64,000 nucleotides of DNA, taken from assembly GCA_016713105.1 (NCBI GenBank), contig JADJPS010000020.1, positions 248,001-312,000 on the forward strand, read 5' to 3'. Below the pieces are notes generated by a model. It was not told the DNA's origin. It did not search any database and worked only from the letters and a program-made list of their open reading frames with translations. The stretch comes from Devosia sp. Its GTDB lineage: Bacteria; Pseudomonadota; Alphaproteobacteria; Rhizobiales; Devosiaceae. Position numbers and translations under genes: made by a program. The first letter of the stretch is position 1, and every line of letters begins with the position of its first letter. This document shows, in pieces, positions 7,822 to 15,794 of the stretch.

Positions 7822-9998
7822 TGACGCTCGCCGAGCTGGTCGAGCCGCTGAGCCTTGACGATTGCCGGCAGGTCGGCCGCTGGTGGTGGGTCTGGGCCCG
7901 CGAGGAACAGCTGCCGCCCGAAGGCGACTGGACCACCTGGCTGCTGCTCGGCGGCCGCGGCTCGGGCAAGACCCGGGCCGGCGCCGAATGGGTGCGCGGC
8001 GGGGCCGAGGGGCTGGTGCTCGGCGACGGCGATCCCGAGCGCTTCCGCGGACCGCAATTCGCCGCCGCCTGGTTCACCGAACTGGGCTGCGCCGCGGTCG
8101 ACAAGGGCGCCAACCAGCCGAACCTGTTCCCCGACCCCAAGAGCGCCGAGGACGGTCGGCCGTATTTCTCGAACGGCGCGCCCGATGCGCTGCTGCAGCG
8201 GCAGGTCCTGAGGGCACATTTGCGCCACTGGTCCGGCGCGGGCAACCCGGTATCGACGGTCTATGCCGGGCCGATGGTCGGCCGGATTTCGCTGTGGAGC
8301 TGGGACGCACGGCCGTATCCGGCCTTTCCGGGCGACGCAGAGAGCTGGGCCGATGCGCCGAACCATGCGGCGGGCCACTGGCTGACCGGCCGACTGGGGG
8401 CGCTGGCGAGTGACGAGCTGGCCGCCGCGATCGCCGCCGACCACGACATCGAGATCGTCGGCACCGCCGCGGCGCCGCTGGTTCACGGCCTTGCCCTCGA
8501 GCGCCCCGGCAGCGCGCGCGAAGCGCTCGACGGGCTCTGCGCCGTCACCGGGCTGGCGGTGCGCGACGGCGCCGCCGGGCTCGAACTGGTCCGGCCGGTG
8601 GCGCGACAGGCCGTGGGGTTCGACGAACCGGTCGATGACGGCGGGGCGTTGATCTCGCGACGGCGCCCCGATCCCTCCGAGCGGGTGGCGCGGCTGGCGC
8701 TCGGCTATGCCGATCGCGAGCGCGACTATCTGATGGCAAGCGCCACGGCGATCCGCCCCGAGGCGGGGCAGCTTGCGAACCAGGCCTCAGGCCTCGTGCT
8801 CGACCCGGCCGGCGGGCGGCAGGCGGCCGAACGGCTGCTCGCCGCCTCGGGAGCGCAGCGCGATGCGCTGGATCTGACGCTGCCGCCTTCGCTGGCGGCG
8901 CTCGAGGTGGGCGACGTCATCGCGCTGGCCGGGGCGGCCGACGGGCCATTCGAGATCACCGAGATCCGCGACGGGGCGGCCCGGCGGATCGCGGCGCGGG
9001 CACTGCCGCCGCTGCTCAACCCGGCGGTGCTGAGCGGCCGGCCGCCCGCCCTGCCAGGTGGTGGCGGCATCGGCTTACCGGTTGCCGAGCCGCTGCTGGT
9101 GGCCGCGCACCTGCCGCCCGATCCGGCAACGCCGCTGGTCTCGCGGCTGCTGCTTGCCGCCTTCGCCGACCCCTGGCCGGGGCAGGTGGAGCTGCAACTG
9201 GTGGCGACCGGCGAGCGGCTGACCCGCCTCGACCGACCGGCGGCGCTGGGGGAGCTGGCGAGCCCGCTCGCGGCCGGCCCGATCGAGCGCTGGGACGGGG
9301 CGGAGCTCGTCGTCACGCTGTTCGGCGGGCATCTTGCGAGCGTCGACGGGATGGCTGTTCTCGCCGGCAGCAACCGCATCGCGGTGGCGACCGACGCGGG
9401 CGAGTTCGAGGTGCTCGGCTTTGCCGGGGCCGAACTGATCGCGCCACGTACCTACCGGCTGTCAGGCCTGCTGCGCGGGCAGGGCGGCACCGACCCGGCG
9501 ATGGGCCCGGCGGCGGCCGGCAACCGCGTCGTGGTGCTCGACGCAGGGGTGGCGCTTGTCGACGTGCCACCCGGCTGGGCCGGCGACACGCTGGCGCTGC
9601 GCGCCTTTGCCGGACGGCACGACGGGGTGGGCTGGCCGCTCGACGTGCCGGTCGGTCTCGGCCCGCTGCTGCCGCTGCCGCCGGCGCATCCGAGGGCGCG
9701 TCGCAACAGCGGCGGCGACGTGAATTTCGGCTGGATCCGCCGCAGCCGTGCCGATGGCGGCGCCTGGGCGGCGGCGGAGGTCGGGCTCGAGCACTTGCCG
9801 GAGGCCTACCGGCTGACCGTGCTGGCGGGGGGCCTGCCGGTGCGCACCCTCGAAGCCGGCGCACCGGCGGCGACGTACACCGCGGCCGAACAGGCGGCCG
9901 ATTTCGGCAGCCTGCCGGCGAGCTTCGACTTCACCGTGGCGCAGCTGAGCCCGGTCTACGGGCCGGGTCATCCGGCCAGCGGGAGCTTTCATGCCTGA
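7821..9998 (+). CDS. In-frame chimera: GTA large terminase N-terminus + GTA baseplate (megatron) C-terminal half
   Basis: The 725-residue open frame has no internal stop. Residues 1-60 match a GTA large terminase start: WARxEQLPPxGDWTTW, then Walker A GGRGSGKT (44-51) and AGAEWVR. Residues 71-84 (DPERFRGPQFAAAW) resemble the terminase Walker B region, which normally lies about 90 residues further on. From residue 85 the sequence becomes the GTA TIM-barrel/baseplate protein: FTELGCAAVDKGANQPN, DPKS, PYFSNG, then about 600 residues of tail-fibre-like sequence ending GPGHPASGSFHA. Portal, protease, capsid and tail genes, normally between these two, are absent. The nuclease domain is missing, so it cannot be a working terminase. 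Confidence 0.8.
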   Translation: MTLAELVEPLSLDDCRQVGRWWWVWAREEQLPPEGDWTTWLLLGGRGSGKTRAGAEWVRGGAEGLVLGDGDPERFRGPQFAAAWFTELGCAAVDKGANQPNLFPDPKSAEDGRPYFSNGAPDALLQRQVLRAHLRHWSGAGNPVSTVYAGPMVGRISLWSWDARPYPAFPGDAESWADAPNHAAGHWLTGRLGALASDELAAAIAADHDIEIVGTAAAPLVHGLALERPGSAREALDGLCAVTGLAVRDGAAGLELVRPVARQAVGFDEPVDDGGALISRRRPDPSERVARLALGYADRERDYLMASATAIRPEAGQLANQASGLVLDPAGGRQAAERLLAASGAQRDALDLTLPPSLAALEVGDVIALAGAADGPFEITEIRDGAARRIAARALPPLLNPAVLSGRPPALPGGGGIGLPVAEPLLVAAHLPPDPATPLVSRLLLAAFADPWPGQVELQLVATGERLTRLDRPAALGELASPLAAGPIERWDGAELVVTLFGGHLASVDGMAVLAGSNRIAVATDAGEFEVLGFAGAELIAPRTYRLSGLLRGQGGTDPAMGPAAAGNRVVVLDAGVALVDVPPGWAGDTLALRAFAGRHDGVGWPLDVPVGLGPLLPLPPAHPRARRNSGGDVNFGWIRRSRADGGAWAAAEVGLEHLPEAYRLTVLAGGLPVRTLEAGAPAATYTAAEQAADFGSLPASFDFTVAQLSPVYGPGHPASGSFHA

Positions 9999-10089
9999 AA
10001 CGATCCTTGGTCGCCTCGGCGACGGCCTCGCCCGGCTGCGGGCGCGGTTCTTGACGCAGTTCATCCTCACCAACCTCAGGAGTATCCTC

Positions 10090-10266
10090 ATGTCCCTCGG
10101 CTTTCTCGACGGCTTCAAGACCTACCTCGTCGCCACCGCCATGGTGCTGGCCGCGCTGAGCCAGCTCATCGGCGTCGACCTGCCCAGTTTCGAAGGGCAG
10201 TCGGCCGGGCAGTTGCTGATGGAGGGGCTGGCGATCTTGTTCTTGCGCAAGGGGATGAAGGGGTAG
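10090..10266 (+). CDS. Small holin-like membrane protein of GTA/phage type
   Basis: The 58-residue protein has one clear hydrophobic segment (TYLVATAMVLAALSQLIGV) and a second amphipathic stretch before the basic end LRKGMKG. It resembles the small membrane proteins found beside phage or GTA tail genes in Rhizobiales. ATG 10090 has AGGAG at 10078-10082 and is preferred. The same frame is open from ATG 9991, which overlaps the chimera's stop (ATGCCTGA), giving a 91-residue alternative. Position at the end of the GTA remnant supports a phage origin; lysis function is an inference. Confidence 0.6.
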   Translation: MSLGFLDGFKTYLVATAMVLAALSQLIGVDLPSFEGQSAGQLLMEGLAILFLRKGMKG

Positions 10267-10398
10267 GGGGTCTTCAAGGTCGGAAGTAAATGCAGGCCGG
10301 CCAAATCTTGCCGCTCTGCTATTGTCCGGGCGGTCCGGTCGACCTATCCTGGAATCCCAACATGAGGCCAATCATGCGTCAGCCGGATACGGGCAGGA

Positions 10399-10668
10399 TT
10401 GCCGACATTGTCGAGGGCTACTCTGAGTGCGGACTTTCCCGGGACGCAGATACTGGACGTGCGGGTTTTCGCGTCGGATGAACTGGACGACGAGGGATTC
10501 GTGAAGATCACCGTCGTTTTTGCTGGCGACCCGAGCGACCTCGACGCTCGCAAGATGGCCGGTGCTGTGCGCCAGGTGAGGCCGAAGCTCGCGGAGATCG
10601 GCGAGGAGGCCTTCCCGCTCCTATCATTTGTTTCCGAGCGGGACGCGGGTCAACTTGAACCCGCGTGA
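10399..10668 (+). CDS. Small acidic protein preceding HEPN-like gene
   Basis: The 89-residue frame starts at TTG 10399 and includes FVKITVVFAGDP, DARKMAGAVRQVRPKLAEIGEEAFPLLSF and an acidic N-terminal half. I recognise the pattern as an uncharacterised small protein often encoded just before a HEPN-like protein. The N-terminus is uncertain: ATG 10374 in another frame gives MRQPDTGRIADIVEGYS, which looks like the expected start and would need a frameshift near 10425-10440. It overlaps the next gene by 14 bp. A regulatory or antitoxin-like role is only a suggestion from gene order. Confidence 0.55.
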   Translation: MPTLSRATLSADFPGTQILDVRVFASDELDDEGFVKITVVFAGDPSDLDARKMAGAVRQVRPKLAEIGEEAFPLLSFVSERDAGQLEPA

Positions 10669-11130
10669 CCTTCTCTCAAGACTGCGAACGAGCTCGTCGC
10701 GGCCAATCGCGGGAAACCAAGGCAGTCGAACCTGCATCGTGCGACGAGCACGGCGTACTACGCCTTGTTCCATGCCCTCGCGACGACTTGCACCGACCTG
10801 CTTGTCGGAACCGCGGGGACGAAGCGAAGCGGACCGGCCTGGAGGCAGGTCTATCGCGCACTGGCGCACAGTGACGCCCGGAATGCCTGCCGAAATGTGG
10901 CGACGATGGCGAAGTTCCCGCAGGCGGTGCAGGACTTTGCCAACATGTTCGTCCTGATGCAGGCGAAGCGCCATGAGGCCGACTATGATCCGGAGGCCCG
11001 CGCGGTGAAGTCGGAGGTCGTCTCAAACATCCGGTTGGTGGAGGCGGTGATCGCCGACTTCGAGGCCGCCGGTGTCAGGGACCGCAGGGCCTTTGCCGTG
11101 TGGGTGCTGTTCAGGGAACGGCGCGCCTGA
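10655..11130 (+). pseudogene. HEPN-like protein, single frameshift near its N-terminus
   Basis: TTG 10655 opens a frame reading MNPRDLL. About 10670-10682 the homologous reading moves to another frame, which continues TANELVAANRGKPRQ, TSTAYYALFHALA, RQVYRALAHSDARNAC, FANMFVLMQAKRHEADYDP and DRRAFAVWVLFRERRA. One missing base explains this. The TAYYALFHA helix is typical of HEPN-fold proteins, but the RALAH motif has R-x3-H, not a clear R-x4-6-H nuclease motif. Without the upstream start the second frame has only TTG 10765. It forms a two-gene module with the preceding small gene, and a toxin role is possible but not shown. Confidence 0.6.
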
Positions 11131-11175
11131 GCCCCATTCATCCCCCATTCATCCCCCCGCCCGCATAAAGCCGCA

Positions 11176-11475
11176 ATGAGAAACGCGATTGCATCGATGG
11201 TGGCGGCCGTTGCGGTGGCCGTGGCGCTGGGCTTTGCCGTGACGGGCACTGCCCGGGCGCAGGAGGAACTGTGTCTCGACAAGCGCGAGATCCAGGAGCG
11301 CATCAATTCAGGGCAATTGCGGCAACTTTCCGAAGCGATCGCGGCGGCCGGGGTCGAGGGCAAGATCATCAGTTCGGCCGTGCAGCTGTGCCGGATCGAC
11401 GGCCGCTGGCAGTGGCGCGTCAACGTGATGGACTATTCGGGCGAAAGCAAACCGGTGACCTTGCCGGCCGAGTGA
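11176..11475 (+). CDS. Small periplasmic protein, FeuN-like candidate
   Basis: The 99-residue protein has a signal peptide (hydrophobic run to about residue 25, cleavage likely after TARA) and a short PepSY-like domain with two cysteines (ELCLDKREI and AVQLCRIDGRWQWRVNVMDY) that could form a disulfide. It directly precedes an OmpR-family regulator and its kinase. In Sinorhizobium a small periplasmic protein, FeuN, restrains the FeuQ kinase and is encoded with feuPQ. The same arrangement here makes a FeuN-like role plausible. I base this on context and domain type, not on a traced alignment. Confidence 0.6.
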   Translation: MRNAIASMVAAVAVAVALGFAVTGTARAQEELCLDKREIQERINSGQLRQLSEAIAAAGVEGKIISSAVQLCRIDGRWQWRVNVMDYSGESKPVTLPAE

Positions 11476-11571
11476 CGAAAGCACTAGAATCCCCGTGACG
11501 GAGGCTGCGCCATGAGGGTGGCGCGCTCGCGCAACGCGACATCCGGCACGGCGGCAACAGGGGACTTGTCG

Positions 11572-12231
11572 ATGCGCATTCTCGTCGTGGAAGACGACAC
11601 CAATCTCAACCGGCAGCTCAAGGACGCGCTGACCGAGGCCGGCTACGTCGTCGACGTTGCCTTCGACGGCGAGGAGGGGCACTTCCTCGGCGATACCGAG
11701 CCCTATGACGCGGTGGTGCTCGATATCGGCCTGCCGCAGATGGACGGGCTCTCGGTGCTCGAGGAATGGCGCCGCGCCGGCAAGAAGATGCCGGTGCTGC
11801 TGCTCACCGCCCGCGACCGCTGGAGCGACAAGGTGCAGGGCTTCGACGCCGGCGCCGACGACTACGTCGCCAAGCCCTTCCACATGGAGGAGGTGCTCGC
11901 CCGCCTGCGCGCCCTGTTGCGCCGCGTCGCCGGCCAGGCCAGCAACGAGATCAGCGCCGGGCCGGTTCGGCTCGACGTCAAGGCCGGCAAGGTCACGGTC
12001 GACGGGCACGCGGTGAAGCTGACCAGCCACGAATTGCGGCTCCTGAGCTACCTGATGCACCACAAGGGCAAGGTGATCTCGCGCACCGAACTGACCGAGC
12101 ACCTCTACGACCAGGATTTCGACCGCGATTCCAACACCATCGAGGTGTTCGTCGGCCGGCTGAGGAAGAAGCTGCCGGACGACTGCATCCAGACGGTGCG
12201 CGGGCTCGGCTACCAGATCGCGGAAGACTGA
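11572..12231 (+). CDS. OmpR/PhoP-family response regulator (FeuP-like)
   Basis: The 219-residue regulator starts at ATG 11572. The receiver domain has the acidic pocket VVEDD, phospho-acceptor Asp51 in VVLDIGLPQMDG, LLTAR and VAKPF. The winged-helix C-terminus contains TSHELRLLSYLMHHKGKVISR, YDQDFDRDSNTIEVF and the final RGLGYQIAED. It sits between the FeuN-like gene and a histidine kinase on the same strand. In Rhizobiales this regulator type controls envelope or osmotic adaptation. All key residues are intact although the kinase reading frame is not. Confidence 0.88.
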   Translation: MRILVVEDDTNLNRQLKDALTEAGYVVDVAFDGEEGHFLGDTEPYDAVVLDIGLPQMDGLSVLEEWRRAGKKMPVLLLTARDRWSDKVQGFDAGADDYVAKPFHMEEVLARLRALLRRVAGQASNEISAGPVRLDVKAGKVTVDGHAVKLTSHELRLLSYLMHHKGKVISRTELTEHLYDQDFDRDSNTIEVFVGRLRKKLPDDCIQTVRGLGYQIAED

Positions 12232-12279
12232 GGGGCGGGAGATTTCCAGCGGGACGCCACGGCGCTTTCGCCTTCTCCC

Positions 12280-12425
12280 CGAGAAGGTACCCCAGGGGCG
12301 GATGAGGGGATACCCGCCGCACCCGGTGTTGTTCGTGGCTCGGGCGGGGTCCGCGCGCCTTGATTGCCGCCGCCCCCTCCACCGGCTTCGCCGGTCCCCC
12401 TCCCCCGCTTTGCGGGGGAGGGTCA
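12280..12425. repeat. Intergenic palindromic repeat element
   Basis: Between the regulator and kinase genes lies non-coding-looking DNA with two strong hairpins: ACCGGC-TTC-GCCGGT (12381-12395) and an 11-bp perfect stem CCCTCCCCCGC-TTT-GCGGGGGAGGG (12398-12422). It is preceded by CTTCTCCCCGAGAAGG, another palindrome. This composition is typical of small dispersed intergenic repeats of Rhizobiales chromosomes. No second copy is present in this window. It separates genes normally adjacent and may reduce kinase expression relative to the regulator. Confidence 0.6.
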
Positions 12426-12504
12426 CGACTCTGCCCGCATGGGGATAGGGACGGCGGCGAAATCTGGGGCCGGCCCGCATGAAACTCCCGGCGATGCCTG
12501 CGGC

Positions 12505-13975
12505 ATGGGGAGGTGGGATTGCCGCGCGCGTCGAAGGGCTGGAGGCGGCGACTGGCCGCCCGCTGACGGCCCTCACAACGGCAATGGCAAGCGCGGCTCG
12601 ATCGCCGCGTCCCTTTTCCTGCTGTCCGCCGGCTGGCTGATCGTGGCGCTGGTGGCGACGGCGTTCCTTCTGACCGAACTCTACTCGCGCGCTCTAGACA
12701 ACAGCCTTGCCGAGACGCTGGCGTTCCATGTCGAGACGCTGACCGACCTGACGCTGCTGAGCGCCGGCCCCGGCAGCGAGGAGATCCGGATCGCCGACCC
12801 GCGCTTCGACCGCACCGGCTCGGGCTGGTACTGGGCCATCCGCGACGACAAGGGCGGGCTGCTCAACTTCTCCAATTCCTATGTCGGCATGGTGCTCGGC
12901 CCGCTGCCGGGCGGGTTCGATACGTCCAACCTCAAGACCGCGGTCCTCTCCGACCCGTTCGGGACCCGCGTGCGGGTGATCGAGCGCGCGGTGACGGTGA
13001 ACGGCCTGCCGCTCCACATCATGGTGACGGGCAGCCTCGACGAGATCCTGACGCTGGTCGACGACTTCCGCGGCCAGACGCTGATCGTGCTCGGCGCAGT
13101 GGCCATCATGCTGGCGGTGATGTCGACGATCGTGGCACGCCTGGCGCTCAGGCCGGTGCAGCGGCTCAGGCGCGAGGTCGAGCGGGTGCGCGAGGGCGAG
13201 ATCGCCTCGGTGACCGGCAGTTATCCGGCGGAACTGGCGCCGCTCTCGGACGAGATCAACGAGCTCCTGCGCTCCAACACGCAGATCATCGAGCGCGCCC
13301 GCAACCAGGTCGGCAATCTCGCGCACGGATTGAAGACACCGCTGGCGGTGCTGCGCAACGAGGCCGCCGCCGACCGCAAGAACCCGCTGGCCAAGGTGGT
13401 GACGTCGGAAACCGACAAGATGACGCAGCTCGTCACCACCTATCTCGACCGGGCCCGGATCGCGGCCCGCTCGGCGGTGGTGGGCAAGAAGGCCGACGCG
13501 ACGCACGTGATGCTGCGCCTGACCCGGGTGATGCAGAAGCTCAATCCGCGCGTCACCATCGCCATGGTGCGGCCCTGACGCCTCGCTCCCCTGGTTCCGC
13601 GGCGACGAGGGCGATCTCGAGGAGATGGCGGGGAACCTGCTCGATAACGCCTGCAGTGGAGCAAGTCCCTCGATCGGCGTGACGCTCGTCGCCGAGCGGA
13701 GCGGGCAGACCACCAATCTGCTGGTCAAGATCGAGGACGATGGTCCCGGGCTGACCGAGGAGGAGGCACACAAAGTGTTGCGCCGCGGCGTCAGGCTCGA
13801 CGAGAAGACGCCGGGCTCGGGGCTCGGGCTCGATATCGTCAAGGAACTGGTTGACGTCTACGGCGGCTCGCTGCAGTTGAAGCGCTCGGTGCTGGGGGGC
13901 CTCCTGGCCGAACTCCGCCTTCCCGCCGCAAAGGTGGGCGGACTCCGCACTTTCGCCTCATTACGCAAGGAATAA
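12505..13975 (+). pseudogene. Sensor histidine kinase (FeuQ/PhoQ-like), frameshifted
   Basis: The protein starts about ATG 12505, with a first membrane segment (SLFLLSAGWLIVALVATAFLL), a periplasmic domain with GSGWYWAI, a second membrane segment (LIVLGAVAIMLAVMSTIVA), HAMP, and a degenerate H-box NLAHGLKTPL. At about 13570 one inserted base sends the frame to a TGA (13576). The other frame then continues DASLPWFRGDEGDLEEMAGNLLDNAC, DDGPGL and GSGLGLDIV, the N and G boxes of the ATPase domain. The N-box reads NACSGAS where NACKWAS is expected, exactly as a paired one-base loss and gain would produce. Confidence 0.8.
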
Positions 13976-14003
13976 GGCCTCCGGCCACCTCCAGAGTTAC
14001 CCG

Positions 14004-14487
14004 ATGCAGCTGATTGTCCGCGCCCTCCCGCTCGTCCTCGTGCTCGCCCTTGCCGGCTGCAGCTTCGGACCGTCCACGTCCGAGGTGGCGCTCGGGCCGA
14101 CGCTCAACCAGCCCAACCCGGCGCTGGCCACCCCGCAGATCACCCCGGCCTCCGTGCCCTCGGTGCAGAATGTGGCGAGCGCCGAGACGGCGCTGACCGA
14201 TGTCACCGCCTATCTCGACCCCGGCGTGATCGGCAAGCTGAGCGCCAAGGAAAAGCCGAGGCGGCGAGTGCGCAGTTCAACGCCCTGACTTTCGGTCGGC
14301 CCGGCGCCCCGCGCGCCTGGAGCGGCGACAAGGCGCCGCCGGCCAGGTGGTGGTCGGTCCCTACGTGCGGGTCAACAACATCGATTGTCGGGATTTCACC
14401 CATACGGTGACGCTCGCCGGCGGTACCTTTGCGCGCAAGGGCACGGCCTGCCGCGACGCGGCCGGCAGCTGGAGCGTCGCCGGCTGA
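14004..14487 (+). pseudogene. Outer-membrane lipoprotein, two one-base deletions
   Basis: ATG 14004 opens a lipoprotein signal with lipobox LAGC (cysteine at residue 19). The first frame stops at 14288. Restoring one G near 14258 gives KEKAEAASAQFNALTFGRPGAPRAWSG, and restoring a second G near 14332 gives GAAGQVVVGPYVRVN, CRDFTHTV, FARKGTACRDAAGSW and a stop at 14485. The restored C-terminus resembles RT0821/17-kDa surface-antigen-type lipoproteins. Both losses lie in short G runs (AAGGCC and AAGGGC), which favours sequencing error over real decay. Confidence 0.65.
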
Positions 14488-14581
14488 GGGCAGCCAGACC
14501 CGATATGTTCGGAAGGTCTTTCTTTACCGGCGCACACTAGTCTGCCTGCTCAGCATTGGCACCTAGCGCCCGACCGGACAC

Positions 14582-15787
14582 ATGCCCGACATCACTGCCA
14601 GCCAGCAGCCCAAGCCGCAGCCTGCGTCGTCGCGACGCGCGCCGGAGGCCGGACGGCCATTCTTCGGCCTGATCGATCCGGTGCTGGTGCCGTCTCCCAC
14701 CCAGTTCGAATTCGACGGCGCAGTCGGTCGCGCGCATGCGGCGGCGGCCTGGACCTGGATGGTGCGTGACCTCGCCCCGGACCTGATCGATGCCGGCGCC
14801 GAGGACAACGATGCGGCCCGTGCCGCCCTCGACTCTGTGCTGCCGGAACTGCTGCAGCGGGCCAGGAAGGCCATGCTCGAGGCCGAGGACAATCCCGAAT
14901 CCGAGCGGCGCATGCGGATCCAGTTCGGCGGCGACGAACCCTACGGCCGGCTGCCCGCGGTGCTGCACGCACTCAAGTGCCGCAGCCTGCTGGAGAAGGC
15001 GCAGGCCTACGGCCGCGCCGTCAACGCCATGACCGACGAGGCGGCGCTGTGCCTCGCGCTGCAGTCCATGCCACTCAACGACCAAGCGGTGTACGCCGTG
15101 CTGATGCAGGCGGCGATGGGCCAGATCGCCAATCCGCACCGGCTGATGGCCGCGGTGATCCGCACCGTCGGCGCCACCACCGAGGGTGCCATCGGACGCG
15201 CCGGCTACGCCCCGCTGATCGATGCCATCTTCTCGCACGCGCAGGCCCAGATCCAGGCACTGCAGCAGTTCGGGCCCTTCGCCGACATCGACCTCACCTG
15301 CCGTGCCATCGAGCGCTTCCACAAGCTGATGCGGGCGGTGACCGGGTATGTCGAGATCGGCCGGCTGAGCCGCTGGGCCACCGTTGCCGGCGGCCTCACC
15401 ACCACGGTGTCGGCGCTGATCGAGCCGCGCCTCCGCGACGTGGCGCCCGACGTCAACCGTGCGCTGAGACGCCGCGACGGCACCGATCGGCTGGACAGCG
15501 ACCTGCTGCTGTCGGCCCTCAACGGCTGCTATGTGCTTGCCGCGGTGCGCGAGTGCCGCGATTCGCTGGCGCTCAATGCGCTGTTCGACCAGACCTGGCA
15601 GCAAGTGGGACAGGCGCTCGAGATGCACGTGCAGCGCAACCTCGAGCAATATCGCGCCAACCCGATGGACCGCATCACCGGCGAACGGCTGGATGCGGCG
15701 ATCAAGATGGCCGAACTGCGTTTCAACACCGAATATGCCGACGTGCTGCGCCGCGCCCGCGACAGCGCCGACCGGCGCGTCATGTAG
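14582..15787 (+). CDS. Conserved hypothetical protein, soluble, helical
   Basis: The 401-residue protein has no signal peptide, membrane segment or motif I can tie to a known enzyme. The N-terminal 25 residues are proline- and arginine-rich and likely disordered. The remainder is rich in alanine, leucine and arginine with helical periodicity, for example LLQRARKAMLEAEDNPESERR and RAIERFHKLMRAVTGYVEIGRLSRW. Codon use matches its neighbours and the frame is uninterrupted over 1.2 kb, so it is a real gene. It is convergent with the oxidoreductase gene, with 7 bp between the stops. I do not recognise the function. Confidence 0.7.
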   Translation: MPDITASQQPKPQPASSRRAPEAGRPFFGLIDPVLVPSPTQFEFDGAVGRAHAAAAWTWMVRDLAPDLIDAGAEDNDAARAALDSVLPELLQRARKAMLEAEDNPESERRMRIQFGGDEPYGRLPAVLHALKCRSLLEKAQAYGRAVNAMTDEAALCLALQSMPLNDQAVYAVLMQAAMGQIANPHRLMAAVIRTVGATTEGAIGRAGYAPLIDAIFSHAQAQIQALQQFGPFADIDLTCRAIERFHKLMRAVTGYVEIGRLSRWATVAGGLTTTVSALIEPRLRDVAPDVNRALRRRDGTDRLDSDLLLSALNGCYVLAAVRECRDSLALNALFDQTWQQVGQALEMHVQRNLEQYRANPMDRITGERLDAAIKMAELRFNTEYADVLRRARDSADRRVM

Positions 15788-15794
15788 CGGCGCC

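Noticed and set aside
7821..9998. Mobile element insertion as the cause of the GTA deletion
   Set aside because: No transposase, terminal inverted repeat or target duplication is visible at or near the junction.
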